Shown in pieces: positions 1 through 7,800 of a stretch of DNA of 64,000 bases. This DNA is from Nocardia testacea NBRC 100365 (GTDB lineage Bacteria > Actinomycetota > Actinomycetes > Mycobacteriales > Mycobacteriaceae), in contig NZ_BAGJ01000273.1 of assembly GCF_000308775.1 (NCBI RefSeq), forward strand, positions 103,096 through 167,095. The letters run 5' to 3'. Position numbers and translations under genes: made by a program. The notes below the pieces were generated by a model. It saw nothing but the letters and a program-made list of their open reading frames with translations, ran no database searches and was not told the DNA's origin. Numbering within the stretch: the stretch's first letter is position 1; each line of letters opens with the position of its first letter.

Positions 1-2
1 GG

Positions 3-86
3 CACCTCGTCACCGTGCTGACCCGAAGGCTGCTCCACGAGGCAGCCGCTGCCACTCCCCAGCGTGAGGACCGACCGTATGTGTGA
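3..86 (+). CDS. C-terminal end of a FAD-binding (CoxM-type) molybdenum hydroxylase subunit, partial
   Basis: Only the last 27 codons are inside the window. The reading frame gives HLVTVLTRRLLHEAAAA and ends at a TGA in 84-86. A histidine-leucine pair followed by LTRRxL is the usual C-terminus of the FAD-binding medium subunit of xanthine/CO dehydrogenase-type enzymes. The identification also rests on position: the 2Fe-2S subunit overlaps its end by 8 bases and the molybdenum subunit follows, the common M-S-L gene order. Too little is visible to test flavin-binding motifs. Confidence 0.55.
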   Translation, partial: HLVTVLTRRLLHEAAAATPQREDRPYV

Positions 87-627
87 TTCCGAAGCCGAGA
101 CGAAACCGGCCGGCGCACAAGCTCCACCGAGCACACTCGACACCTCGATAGAGTTCAGCCTGAACGGCGAGAAACAGCACTGCAGAATCGATTCCAGCGC
201 GGTCCTGCTCGATATCCTGCGCGACGACTTCGGCTGCCGGGGCGTGCGGCGTTCGTGTGAGCGCGGAGTCTGCGGAGCCTGCACGGTACTCGTCGACGAT
301 GTGCCGGTCGCCTCCTGTTCGACATTCGCGTTCGCGGTCGACGGCGCCGCCGTGGAGACGGTCGAAGGACTGACGGACGCGGACGGAACGCTTTCGCCAC
401 AGCAGCGGGCGTTCGCGGAATGCGGTGGTTACCAGTGCGGTTTCTGCACCTCCGGGATGCTGATGCTGACCACCGGTCTGCTGCGCCGGGAACCCCGGCC
501 CGACCGCGGCACCATTCGCGAATGGATCAGTTCGAACACCTGCCGCTGCACCGGCTACGAAATGATCATGGAATCCGTCGAACGCGCGGCGGAACTGACG
601 GCCGCGCAGGAGGGGGATCGCGAATGA
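79..627 (+). CDS. 2Fe-2S subunit of a xanthine-dehydrogenase-family molybdenum hydroxylase
   Basis: Electron-transfer small subunit (CoxS type) of a three-subunit molybdenum hydroxylase. It passes electrons from the Mo centre to FAD through two [2Fe-2S] clusters. With ATG 79 the protein is 182 aa. The plant-type cluster ligands are C60, C65, C68 and C80 (Cx4Cx2CxnC). The second cluster is C120/C123 and C155/C157 (CGFC and CRC). A GTG at 64 is also in frame, but ATG 79 has GAGGA 8 bases upstream and is preferred. The first 22 or so residues are polar and probably disordered. The end overlaps the next gene by ATGA, so translation is probably coupled. The substrate cannot be read from this subunit. 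Confidence 0.93.
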   Translation: MCDSEAETKPAGAQAPPSTLDTSIEFSLNGEKQHCRIDSSAVLLDILRDDFGCRGVRRSCERGVCGACTVLVDDVPVASCSTFAFAVDGAAVETVEGLTDADGTLSPQQRAFAECGGYQCGFCTSGMLMLTTGLLRREPRPDRGTIREWISSNTCRCTGYEMIMESVERAAELTAAQEGDRE

Positions 628-3041
628 CGGCGGTATCGGATCGGCCGGCGGCCTCCGGCCCGCCGGTGCAGGCGCACACCCACCTGGTCGACGACGGGGA
701 AACGGTCGGCGGGTACCGGATCCACGAGTTGCTCACGGCACCAGCGGGACATCGGGTGGTCGGCCGGGACGGCCCGCGTGCGGACGCGACGGCAAAGGTG
801 ACCGGACGGGCCGTGTACGGTGCCGATATCGTGCGCCCGGGCATGCTGCACGCGAAGGTGCTGCGCAGTCCGCACGCGCACGCCCGCATCGTCTCCATCG
901 ACACCGCGGCCGCGCGGGCGCTGCCGGGTGTCACCGCGATCGTGACCCAGGACGAGATCGAGGGCCTGCAGTGCTACGGGACGATGGTCAAGGACCAGCC
1001 GGTGGTCGCGACCGGTGTCGTCCGATATGTCGGTGACGTGGTGGCCGCGGTCGCCGCCGTCGACGAGCGCACCGCCCTTGCGGCACTGGACCTCATCCGG
1101 GTCGAGTACGAGGTGCTGCCGGCGGTGTTCACCGTCGACGCGGCGCTCGCGGAATCGGCGCCGGTCATCCATCCGGACGAACCGTTCGGCGTGATCCCGA
1201 AGTACGGGCAGGGCGCGTCGGCGTCGTTGCGCAGCGAACCGAACGTGAGCTACGAGTTCCGGTACCGCACCGGCTCGCCCGACGTCTGGCAGACGTGCGA
1301 CCACATCTTCGAGGACACCTTCGAGTTCTCGCGGATGAACCATATGCATCTCGAACCGTTCGTGACCGTCGCCGAGGCGAGCGCCGACGAGATCGAGGTG
1401 TGGACCTCGACGCAGGCGCCGTTCAACCTGCGCAAGGAACTCGCGCGCGTGTTCGGGCTGCCGGAGAACCGGATCCGCGTCCACGTCCCCTTGATCGGCG
1501 GTGGTTTCGGCGCGAAGAACGGGCCCAAGGCCGATCCGGTCGCGATCCGGCTGTCCCAGCTCAGCGGCGGGCGTCCGGTCCGGTTCTGTATGACCACCGA
1601 GGAGGTGTTCCTCACGGTCTCGCAGCACGCGGCGACGCTCATCGTGAAATCGGGTGTGCGGGCCGACGGTACGTTCGTGGCACGGCAGTCGACGGTGCTG
1701 CTCAACGGCGGTGCCTATGCCGAGCACAGTCCGGCGGTCGCGGAGAAGGCCGGCTACCGGATGCCCGGCGCGTACCGCTGGCAGCATATCGATTCGGTGT
1801 GCAAGGTCGTCACCACCAATACCGTGCCGGCCGGGGCCTACCGGGGATTCGGCGGCACCCAGGCCACCTGGGCCAGTGAGCGCCAAGTGGATCTGATCGC
1901 GGATCGCCTCGGACTGGATCCCTACGAACTGCGGGTGCGCAACCTCAAGGCGCTCGGTGAGGAGTTCGTGCCGGGCGAGTCCGGGATCGACTCCGACCTC
2001 GCGGAAGGGATGCGGCTGGTGGCCGAGGCGATCGGTTACCACGGGCGTGCTCGCACCGGGAACCGAGGGATGGGCGTGTCGGTCGGCGTCAAGGACGGCG
2101 GCGGTATCAACAAACCGGCGATGGCCAGGATCAAGGTCACCACGCGGGGCGACGTCCTGCTCAACTGCGCGCTCACCGAGATGGGGCAGGGCGGGCACTC
2201 CGCGATGGCGCAACTGGTCGCCGAGGTATTGCGCTGTGACCCCGCCCGGGTGGCCTACGCGCGCATCGACACCGACAACACCCCGTTCGATCAGGGGACC
2301 AACGCGTCCTCGGGAGTCGCGGTGATGGGACAGGCGGTGCGTACGGCGGCCGAGAAGCTCCGGGACGAGGTACTCGACTGGGCCGGTGCGCAACTCGCCG
2401 TCGATCCCGCGGTGCTCGAGCTCGTCAACTGGCATGTGCACACACCCGATGGGACCGCGCACGATCTTTTCCCGATGATCATGGACGTCTTCGGGAACAC
2501 CGGCTTCGAGTTCTCCGCCGACGGTTTCCACAAGGCGCGCAACGATCACCGGGCACCGCTCGAGGCACCGTGTGTGTTCTGGGAGATCGGCTGGGCGGCC
2601 GCCGAAGTGGAGGTCGACCCCGAAACGGGCCGGATCACCGTGCTGCAACTGGCGGTCAGCGGTGACGCCGGAAAGGTCATCAACAAGATCGCGTGCCGCG
2701 GTCAGGACGAAGGAGCAGCGGTGTTCGGGCTGGGACAGGCATTGTTCGAGGAACTCCGGTACGACCCGGAGGGCGAACTGCTCAATGCCGAGGCACTGCT
2801 CTACCGGGTGCCGCTCGCCGAGGACGTTCCCGAGCGGTTCGTCTCGATCACGCAGGAGCAGGGCCACGGCGCGGGACCGTTCGGCAGCAAAGGAATGGGG
2901 GAGGGCGGGATGCTACCTGTCGCCAGTGCCATCGCCCAGGCCGTCGCCGACGCGGTGGGCGTACAGCTCACCGAGCTCCCGCTGTCACCGCAGCGGGTCT
3001 ACGAGGCGATCGCCGCGCGTGGAGCGGAGGGGGCGCGATGA
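624..3041 (+). CDS. Molybdopterin-binding large subunit of a xanthine-dehydrogenase-family hydroxylase
   Basis: Catalytic subunit (805 aa, normal for CoxL/XdhB-type proteins) that hydroxylates a carbon next to a ring nitrogen or an aldehyde, using water as oxygen donor. The a/b hammerhead domain begins near residue 50 (DATAKVTGRAVYGADI). The Mo-cofactor loops are visible as GGGFGAKNG near residue 290 and GAYRGFGGTQ near 404. The proposed base is the Glu of GMGEGG near residue 760. The GAYRGFGG loop lacks the Cys of true CO dehydrogenases, so an aromatic or N-heterocyclic substrate is likelier than CO. ATG 624 overlaps the previous stop and follows AGGAGGGGG. The neighbouring Rieske oxygenase, ring-cleavage enzyme and RidA deaminases point to aromatic catabolism. 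Confidence 0.93.
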   Translation: MTAVSDRPAASGPPVQAHTHLVDDGETVGGYRIHELLTAPAGHRVVGRDGPRADATAKVTGRAVYGADIVRPGMLHAKVLRSPHAHARIVSIDTAAARALPGVTAIVTQDEIEGLQCYGTMVKDQPVVATGVVRYVGDVVAAVAAVDERTALAALDLIRVEYEVLPAVFTVDAALAESAPVIHPDEPFGVIPKYGQGASASLRSEPNVSYEFRYRTGSPDVWQTCDHIFEDTFEFSRMNHMHLEPFVTVAEASADEIEVWTSTQAPFNLRKELARVFGLPENRIRVHVPLIGGGFGAKNGPKADPVAIRLSQLSGGRPVRFCMTTEEVFLTVSQHAATLIVKSGVRADGTFVARQSTVLLNGGAYAEHSPAVAEKAGYRMPGAYRWQHIDSVCKVVTTNTVPAGAYRGFGGTQATWASERQVDLIADRLGLDPYELRVRNLKALGEEFVPGESGIDSDLAEGMRLVAEAIGYHGRARTGNRGMGVSVGVKDGGGINKPAMARIKVTTRGDVLLNCALTEMGQGGHSAMAQLVAEVLRCDPARVAYARIDTDNTPFDQGTNASSGVAVMGQAVRTAAEKLRDEVLDWAGAQLAVDPAVLELVNWHVHTPDGTAHDLFPMIMDVFGNTGFEFSADGFHKARNDHRAPLEAPCVFWEIGWAAAEVEVDPETGRITVLQLAVSGDAGKVINKIACRGQDEGAAVFGLGQALFEELRYDPEGELLNAEALLYRVPLAEDVPERFVSITQEQGHGAGPFGSKGMGEGGMLPVASAIAQAVADAVGVQLTELPLSPQRVYEAIAARGAEGAR

Positions 3042-3244
3042 GGCGGGCCCCCTCCGGCGCCGCGGCCTCCGCTGTCCGCGTACAACCGTTTCCGAAGGGG
3101 CATGATGAGGGGATACCTCCGCGTATACTGCGGTTTCTGCCGACCGCGGCCGTTCGACTCCGAGAGGGCGCGATGAGGCGAGACCTCCGCCCACGCCGCA
3201 GTATCCACCGATCAGCGGTAACTCTTTCCAAGGGGGCACCATGA
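3031..3244 (+). repeat. Phased degenerate direct repeat, period 67-68 bp, ending at the next start codon
   Basis: Between the molybdenum subunit and the next gene a motif of G-rich Shine-Dalgarno-like bases, ATGAGG, then CCTCCG recurs imperfectly. ATGA occurs at 3038, 3105, 3173 and finally 3241, where it is the start of the following gene; spacings are 67, 68 and 68 bases. Each ATG has GGAGGGG, GAAGGGG, GAGAGGG or AAGGGGG upstream. It looks like successive duplication of a translation-initiation region. GTATACTGCGG near 3123 and CCGCAGTATCC near 3197 can also pair imperfectly. Confidence 0.6.
3038..3244 (+). CDS. Possible small Arg-rich protein bridging two catabolic genes
   Basis: A 68-aa open frame starts with ATGA overlapping the stop of the molybdenum subunit and ends with a TGA overlapping the ATG of the next gene, so both junctions are four-base overlaps. 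A ribosome-binding site precedes it. The peptide begins MRRAPSGAAASAVRV and is rich in arginine, with no domain I recognise. It lies wholly in the phased repeat, so it may be a by-product of that duplication that keeps ribosomes moving between genes rather than a functional protein. Confidence 0.35.
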   Translation: MRRAPSGAAASAVRVQPFPKGHDEGIPPRILRFLPTAAVRLREGAMRRDLRPRRSIHRSAVTLSKGAP

Positions 3245-4083
3245 CTTCGGGTTACCACGGCGCGCGCCGGGTCGCCGCGGTGCTCGAAGGCCGGGGACCG
3301 GTGCGGGTATGCGTGCTCGGTTACGGGAGTATCGGCGCGGTCGTGGCCGATCGGCTCATCCGCGGCGATGTGCCCGGCGCCGAGCTGGCCGGGATCGTCA
3401 ATCGGTCTCCGGTCGACAATCCCCCGGCGCCCGTGCTCTCGCTCGCGGACGCGCTCGAGATCGCGGATGTGGTGGTCGAATGCGCCTCACAGGAGGCGGT
3501 CCGGGAAGTCGGCCGGCAAGTGGTCGACGCGGGGTGCGATCTGCTGGTGTCGTCGGTCGGGGCGCTGTCGGATCCCGCTTTCGCGCAACAGGTCGCGGGT
3601 AGCGGACCGGGCCGGGTGGTGTGTACCCACGGTGCGGTCGGCGGTCTCGATCTGCTCGCCGCCGCACGCGACGCGGCGCCGTTCGACCACGTGCTCGTCC
3701 GGTCGACGAAATCGCCGGGATCACTGGTGCAACCGTGGATGGACGCGGCGGAGCGGCGCCGGGTCGGTACCACGACGACGCGGCTGCGTGTGTTCGCGGG
3801 CAGTTCGGCCGAGGCGGCGCGGCTGTTCCCGAAATCGCTCAATGTCGCGGCCGCGGTGAGTTTCGCGGTGAGCGACTGGGAGACGGTCTCGGTCGAGTTG
3901 TACGCCGATCCGGACGCGGAGCTGACCTGTCACGAGATCGAGGCCTCGGGACCGATCGGCCGGTACTCGATAAAGATCGAGAATCTGCCGAGCGTGGACA
4001 ATCCGCGTACCAGCGCTGTGGTGCCGTACTCGATCCTGCGGACGCTGGCGCATCTGACAGGCTCCCCGAATCTCATCGCCTGA
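3241..4083 (+). CDS. Aspartate dehydrogenase-like NAD(P)-dependent oxidoreductase (DUF108 family)
   Basis: 280 aa, the size of NadX-type L-aspartate dehydrogenases. An N-terminal Rossmann fold carries CVLGYGSIG at about residues 23-31, followed by the catalytic-domain segment THGAVGGLDLLAAA near 130. The C-terminal part has the family pattern ending in SILRTLAHL. Family members interconvert an amino acid and a 2-oxo or 2-imino acid, normally aspartate. In this cluster it may instead reduce or oxidise an imine or amino intermediate released from a nitrogen-containing ring; that is inference. Start ATG 3241 follows AAGGGGG with seven-base spacing. No nadA or nadC genes are nearby, so NAD biosynthesis is unlikely. 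Confidence 0.8.
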   Translation: MTSGYHGARRVAAVLEGRGPVRVCVLGYGSIGAVVADRLIRGDVPGAELAGIVNRSPVDNPPAPVLSLADALEIADVVVECASQEAVREVGRQVVDAGCDLLVSSVGALSDPAFAQQVAGSGPGRVVCTHGAVGGLDLLAAARDAAPFDHVLVRSTKSPGSLVQPWMDAAERRRVGTTTTRLRVFAGSSAEAARLFPKSLNVAAAVSFAVSDWETVSVELYADPDAELTCHEIEASGPIGRYSIKIENLPSVDNPRTSAVVPYSILRTLAHLTGSPNLIA

Positions 4084-4157
4084 CCGGCCCGTCGACGCGA
4101 CGACGAGCGCCGGAAGCGGCCTGGACCGGGCCGTTACGACAAATTCACGCAGACATC

Positions 4158-4186
4158 TTGACGCAAAGTATCTTTTAGCTCAGACT
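4158..4186 (+). promoter_or_regulatory. Candidate promoter before the aldehyde dehydrogenase
   Basis: TTGACG at 4158-4163, a 17-base spacer and CAGACT at 4181-4186 form a fair sigma-70-type promoter in the 165-base gap after the aspartate dehydrogenase-like gene. The -35 is good and the -10 weak. It would start a second transcript covering the aldehyde dehydrogenase and downstream genes. Confidence 0.4.
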
Positions 4187-4210
4187 CTTTTACCGGAGGG
4201 ATTCGGAGCG

Positions 4211-4252
4211 GTGATTGCCCCGGACAAGTGCTGCGACAGAGGGAACGGATGA
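4211..4252 (+). CDS. Possible 13-codon leader peptide coupled to the aldehyde dehydrogenase
   Basis: GTG 4211 opens a 13-aa frame, MIAPDKCCDRGNG, preceded by GGAGGG at 4195-4200 and ending in a TGA that overlaps the ATG of the aldehyde dehydrogenase (ATGA at 4249). The two adjacent Cys codons recall cysteine-responsive leader ORFs described in mycobacteria, but no attenuator hairpin is evident here. It may only serve translational coupling, or be chance. Confidence 0.25.
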   Translation: MIAPDKCCDRGNG

Positions 4253-5865
4253 AGACTCCGATGGACTTACAGAGCAGCACGAGTACTCGTTCGCCGCAGG
4301 CGGCGAGCGGGATCTCCGCCTTCGGGCCGGAAGTCCCGGCGGTGCCCGCCGACGCCGCGGACCTGGGCCGTTCATGGGCGGCCGGACCGGTCCCCGACAC
4401 GACCGACGAGATCGTCGTGGCGGGCCGGTGGGTGCGCGGCTCGGGCAAGGTCATCGAATCGGTCGATCCGGCCACCGGCCGGGTCTTCGCCCGCCTGCAC
4501 GGCGCCGTGGCAGCCGATGTCGACCTGGCCGTCGACGGCGGCCTGCGGGCCGTCGCGGGTTCCGGCTGGGCCCGACTGCTACCGCATGAGCGCGCGGCCG
4601 TCCTGTACCGCATCGGCACCGCGATCGAGGCCAATGCCGACCGCATCGCCGCCCTGCAAACCATCGACACCGGAAAGACGCTGGCCGAGACCGGCGCACT
4701 CGCGCGCAGCGCCGCCGGCACCTTCCGGTTCATGGCGGCTGCGCTCGAGACGATGGAGGAGGCGATCACGCCCCGGCGGGGTCCGTTCCTCACCTTCGCG
4801 ACCCACGAACCGATGGGCGTCGTCGGAGCCATCACCCCGTGGAACTCGCCGATCGCCTCGGACGCGCAGAAGATCGCCCCGGCCCTCGCCGCGGGTAACG
4901 CGGTCGTCGCCAAACCGCCGGTATGGGCGCCGTGGGTGACCCTGCTGCTGGCCCGGCTCGCGGAGGAGGCAGGTCTGCCGCCCGGCCTGTTGTCGGTACT
5001 GCCCGGACCGGGCCGGACCGTCGGCGACGCGCTCGCCCGGCATCCGGGTATCGGCAAGATCTCCTTCACCGGTGGCACCGGGACCGGTCGCGCGCTGGCA
5101 CATATCGCCGCGGAGAAGCTGATGCCGATCACGCTCGAACTCGGCGGGAAATCGCCCACCATAGTCTTCGCCGACGCCGATCTGGATCAGGCGCTCGCCG
5201 GGGTCCTGTACGGCATCTTCTCCTCGTCGGGCCAGAGCTGTATCGCTGGGTCCCGCGTCTTTGTCCAGCGCGCGATATACGACGAGTTCGTCGACCGGCT
5301 CGTCGCGGCGACCACGGCACTGCGGGTGGGACCGGGTACCGATCCGCGCACCCAGGTGGCGCCCATGGTCACCCGCGAACACCGGGACGGGGTCGCGGCG
5401 ATGGTCGACGACGCGGTGCGCGCGGGCGCGACGGTGTTGTGCGGCGGCGCCGCGCCCGCGGATCCCGCACTCGCCGAAGGCGCGTACTACCTGCCCACCG
5501 TGCTCACCGGCGTCCCGAACAGCGCGACGATCTGCCAGGAGGAGATCTTCGGGCCGGTCGCCGTCGTGCTCCCGTTCGAGGACGAGGCCGATGTCGTCGC
5601 CCAGGCCGACGACACGGTGTTCGGCCTGGCCTGCGGGATCTGGACCTCGGACTACCGGCGTGCCTGGCGCACGGCCCGCGCCGTCCAGGCCGGAACGGTG
5701 TGGATCAACACCTACAAGCAGTTCAGCATCTCGACCCCCTTCAGCGGGCTGAAGGACAGCGGTATCGGGACCGAGAAGGGCCGCGACGGAATCCGGTCCT
5801 ACATGAACCAGAAGAGCATCTACCTCGACGTGTCCGGGCAGCCGCTGCCCTGGGCAGGTCTGTGA
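4249..5865 (+). CDS. NAD(P)-dependent aldehyde dehydrogenase
   Basis: Class-3-type aldehyde dehydrogenase of 538 aa, longer than the usual 480-500 because of a poorly conserved N-terminal extension of about 50 residues. Catalytic residues are E297 in LELGGKSP and nucleophile C331 in GQSCIAGSR. The nucleotide-binding segment is FTGGTGTGR. It oxidises an aldehyde to its acid. Beside an extradiol-type dioxygenase and RidA proteins, a muconate- or aminomuconate-semialdehyde substrate is a reasonable guess. ATG 4249 follows GAGGGA; ATG 4261 is a less supported alternative. RidA follows 12 bases downstream in the same operon. Confidence 0.92.
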   Translation: MKTPMDLQSSTSTRSPQAASGISAFGPEVPAVPADAADLGRSWAAGPVPDTTDEIVVAGRWVRGSGKVIESVDPATGRVFARLHGAVAADVDLAVDGGLRAVAGSGWARLLPHERAAVLYRIGTAIEANADRIAALQTIDTGKTLAETGALARSAAGTFRFMAAALETMEEAITPRRGPFLTFATHEPMGVVGAITPWNSPIASDAQKIAPALAAGNAVVAKPPVWAPWVTLLLARLAEEAGLPPGLLSVLPGPGRTVGDALARHPGIGKISFTGGTGTGRALAHIAAEKLMPITLELGGKSPTIVFADADLDQALAGVLYGIFSSSGQSCIAGSRVFVQRAIYDEFVDRLVAATTALRVGPGTDPRTQVAPMVTREHRDGVAAMVDDAVRAGATVLCGGAAPADPALAEGAYYLPTVLTGVPNSATICQEEIFGPVAVVLPFEDEADVVAQADDTVFGLACGIWTSDYRRAWRTARAVQAGTVWINTYKQFSISTPFSGLKDSGIGTEKGRDGIRSYMNQKSIYLDVSGQPLPWAGL

Positions 5866-5877
5866 GAAGGGAGCACC

Positions 5878-6219
5878 ATGAGCGCTCATCCCTACAGCCC
5901 GGCCTTCGGTATCGCCGGCTTCGGATTCGTCTCCGGCGCACTGTCGGTCGACGAGGACGGGGTCGCGGTCCCCGGCCGCCGGGAAGCTCTCGAAGCCGCG
6001 ATGGCGCGGCTGAGCGAGCGGCTCTCGACCATCGATATGACGCTCGAGCACGTCGTGAAGACCACCTATTTCGTCACCGACGTCGCTCTGCGGGACGAGG
6101 CGAACCGGCACTACGAGGCGGTATTCGCCGAACCGCGCCCGGCGCGGTCGTTCGTCGAGGTCGCCGCGCTGCCCTATGGCGCGACGGTCGAGATCGAGGC
6201 CATCGCCCACCGCGGGTAG
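5878..6219 (+). CDS. RidA/YjgF-family protein with conserved Arg
   Basis: 113-aa RidA-fold protein. RidA members hydrolyse enamines/imines to ketones and ammonia; the 2-aminomuconate deaminase of aromatic catabolism belongs to this superfamily. The substrate-binding arginine is R90 in PARSFVEV, followed by LPYGATVEIEAIA. Start ATG 5878 follows AGAAGGGAGC. Its place right after the aldehyde dehydrogenase fits deamination of an aminomuconate-like product. Compare the second RidA at 15155, which lacks this arginine. Confidence 0.9.
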   Translation: MSAHPYSPAFGIAGFGFVSGALSVDEDGVAVPGRREALEAAMARLSERLSTIDMTLEHVVKTTYFVTDVALRDEANRHYEAVFAEPRPARSFVEVAALPYGATVEIEAIAHRG

Positions 6220-6266
6220 CGCACCCGAGCGTCCCCACGGATCACCCATAGAGGAAGGCACACATC

Positions 6267-6785
6267 ATGTCCAGCACCGAAAAGACCGGCGTCGATCTCG
6301 AGGCCCTGATCGACTCCTGCATCGCCGCCGCCGACACCCGCTACGAGGACTGGGACACGCTCGGCTTCCAGGCGGCCAAGGGCGGCGACCGGTTCAAGCG
6401 GGCACAGATCCGCTACATCGGCTCGGGTGCCACCGGCAACCACGACACCGACAACAACATCATCCAGGCCGACCACTTCACCTTCTCCAATATGCGCCTG
6501 CCCGCGGGCGCGGTCGGCCCCGAGCACACCCATCACGACGTCGAAGAGGTCTTCTACGTGCTCGAGGGCGAAATCGAGGTCGCCGTCCACGATGTCGAGG
6601 ACGGGACGAAGAAGGCGGTGCGCACGCTCGGCTACCGCGACCTGATCCGCGTCCCCGCCGGGGTGCCGCGCAGCCTCGCGAACGTCTCCGACTCCGACGC
6701 GCTGTTCTGCGTCATCATCGGCACCCCCAAGCCGCAGCTGCCCACCTACCCGCCCAGCTCCGAAATGTACGGCGTCACACGCTGA
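6267..6785 (+). CDS. Cupin-domain protein
   Basis: 172 aa. Residues 65-150 form a single cupin barrel. Motif 1 is present with H87, H89 and E93/E94 (EHTHHDVEEVF), enough for a mononuclear metal site. In motif 2, VPAGVPRSLAN, the usual third histidine is replaced by R135, so metal binding may be weakened. Family roles include ring-cleaving dioxygenase, isomerase or regulator of small aromatic compounds. It lies between RidA and the oxygenase reductase with short gaps, and ATG 6267 follows GAGGAAGG. A catalytic role in this pathway is possible but unproven. Confidence 0.85.
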   Translation: MSSTEKTGVDLEALIDSCIAAADTRYEDWDTLGFQAAKGGDRFKRAQIRYIGSGATGNHDTDNNIIQADHFTFSNMRLPAGAVGPEHTHHDVEEVFYVLEGEIEVAVHDVEDGTKKAVRTLGYRDLIRVPAGVPRSLANVSDSDALFCVIIGTPKPQLPTYPPSSEMYGVTR

Positions 6786-6818
6786 TTCGAGTCCCGGAAG
6801 AAGTACGAGGAGAGCCCG

Positions 6819-7772
6819 ATGGACGAGCCGACGAGGCGGACGCTGCGCGTCCAGCAGAAGACCTGGGAAGCCGACGGTGTCATCAGCGTGACGTTCGCCG
6901 ACCCGTCCGGTGCGCAGTTGCCCGCCTGGGAACCCGGCGCGCATCTCGCGCTGCATCTGCCGAACGGGCTCGTCCGGGAGTATTCGCTCTGCTCGGACCC
7001 GGCGGACCGGTCGCGCTGGACGGTCGCGGTGCTGCGCACCCCGGATTCGCGGGGCGGCAGCTCCCATATCCACGACCTCCTGCCGGTCGGTGGGCTGCTA
7101 CAGGTCGAGGGACCCCGCCAGAACTTCGCGCTCGACACCGCGGCCCGCCACCTCCTGGTCGCGGGCGGGATCGGTATCACCCCGATCCTGTCGATGGTGC
7201 GCACCCTGCACCGCGACGACGCGGACTGGACGCTGCTCTACACCGGACGATCCCGGTCGACGATGGCGTTTCTCGACGAGATCGGCTCGCTGCCCGCCGA
7301 CCGCGTGACGATCCACGCGGACGACGAGGCATCGGGCCGATTCCCCGACCTCGCCGGGCTGCTCGGGGATATCGACGCCGATACCGTCGCCTACTGTTGC
7401 GGTCCCGAGTCGTTGATGTCGGCGTGCCGGGACGCGCTCCCGGATCCCGGGCAGTTGCGGATCGAACGATTCAAGGCACCGGAACCGGTCGCCACCGGGC
7501 AGGACACGGCATTCGACGTGATCCTCGCCGGCAGCGGGCGCCGGATCCCGGTCGGCCCGGATGTCTCGGTCCTGAGCGCACTGCAGGACGCCGGTGTGCC
7601 GGTGGAGAGCTCGTGCACCGAAGGTATCTGCGGAACCTGCGAGGTCGGCGTCGTCAAGGGCGATGTCGAGCACCGCGACTTCCTGCTCTCGCCCGAGGAA
7701 CAGCAGACCGGCGGCACCATGTTCGTCTGCGTTTCCCGGTGCCGCTCCGCCGAACTCGTCCTCGACCTGTAA
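6819..7772 (+). CDS. Phthalate-dioxygenase-type reductase (flavin plus C-terminal 2Fe-2S)
   Basis: 317-aa electron-transfer protein of the PDR/VanB class that supplies electrons from NAD(P)H to a terminal oxygenase. Domain order is flavin domain (REYSLCS near residue 67), NAD domain (GGIGITPILSM near 120) and C-terminal plant-type ferredoxin (CTEGICGTC then FVCVSRC, near 267-305). The obvious partner is the Rieske oxygenase at 13735 in the same gene run. ATG 6819 is preceded by GAGGAGAG. All cofactor motifs look intact. Confidence 0.94.
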   Translation: MDEPTRRTLRVQQKTWEADGVISVTFADPSGAQLPAWEPGAHLALHLPNGLVREYSLCSDPADRSRWTVAVLRTPDSRGGSSHIHDLLPVGGLLQVEGPRQNFALDTAARHLLVAGGIGITPILSMVRTLHRDDADWTLLYTGRSRSTMAFLDEIGSLPADRVTIHADDEASGRFPDLAGLLGDIDADTVAYCCGPESLMSACRDALPDPGQLRIERFKAPEPVATGQDTAFDVILAGSGRRIPVGPDVSVLSALQDAGVPVESSCTEGICGTCEVGVVKGDVEHRDFLLSPEEQQTGGTMFVCVSRCRSAELVLDL

Positions 7773-7800
7773 CCGGTCACCCTCGACAGAAAGGTCGATC

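Noticed and set aside
555..2867. A 770-codon minus-strand open frame opposite the molybdenum subunit
   Set aside because: Low-complexity Arg/His/Gly/Asp composition without any domain, opposite a gene with complete family motifs; typical antisense frame of high-GC DNA.
4579..6261. A 560-codon minus-strand open frame opposite the aldehyde dehydrogenase and RidA genes
   Set aside because: It spans two convincing plus-strand genes and has biased composition without domains.
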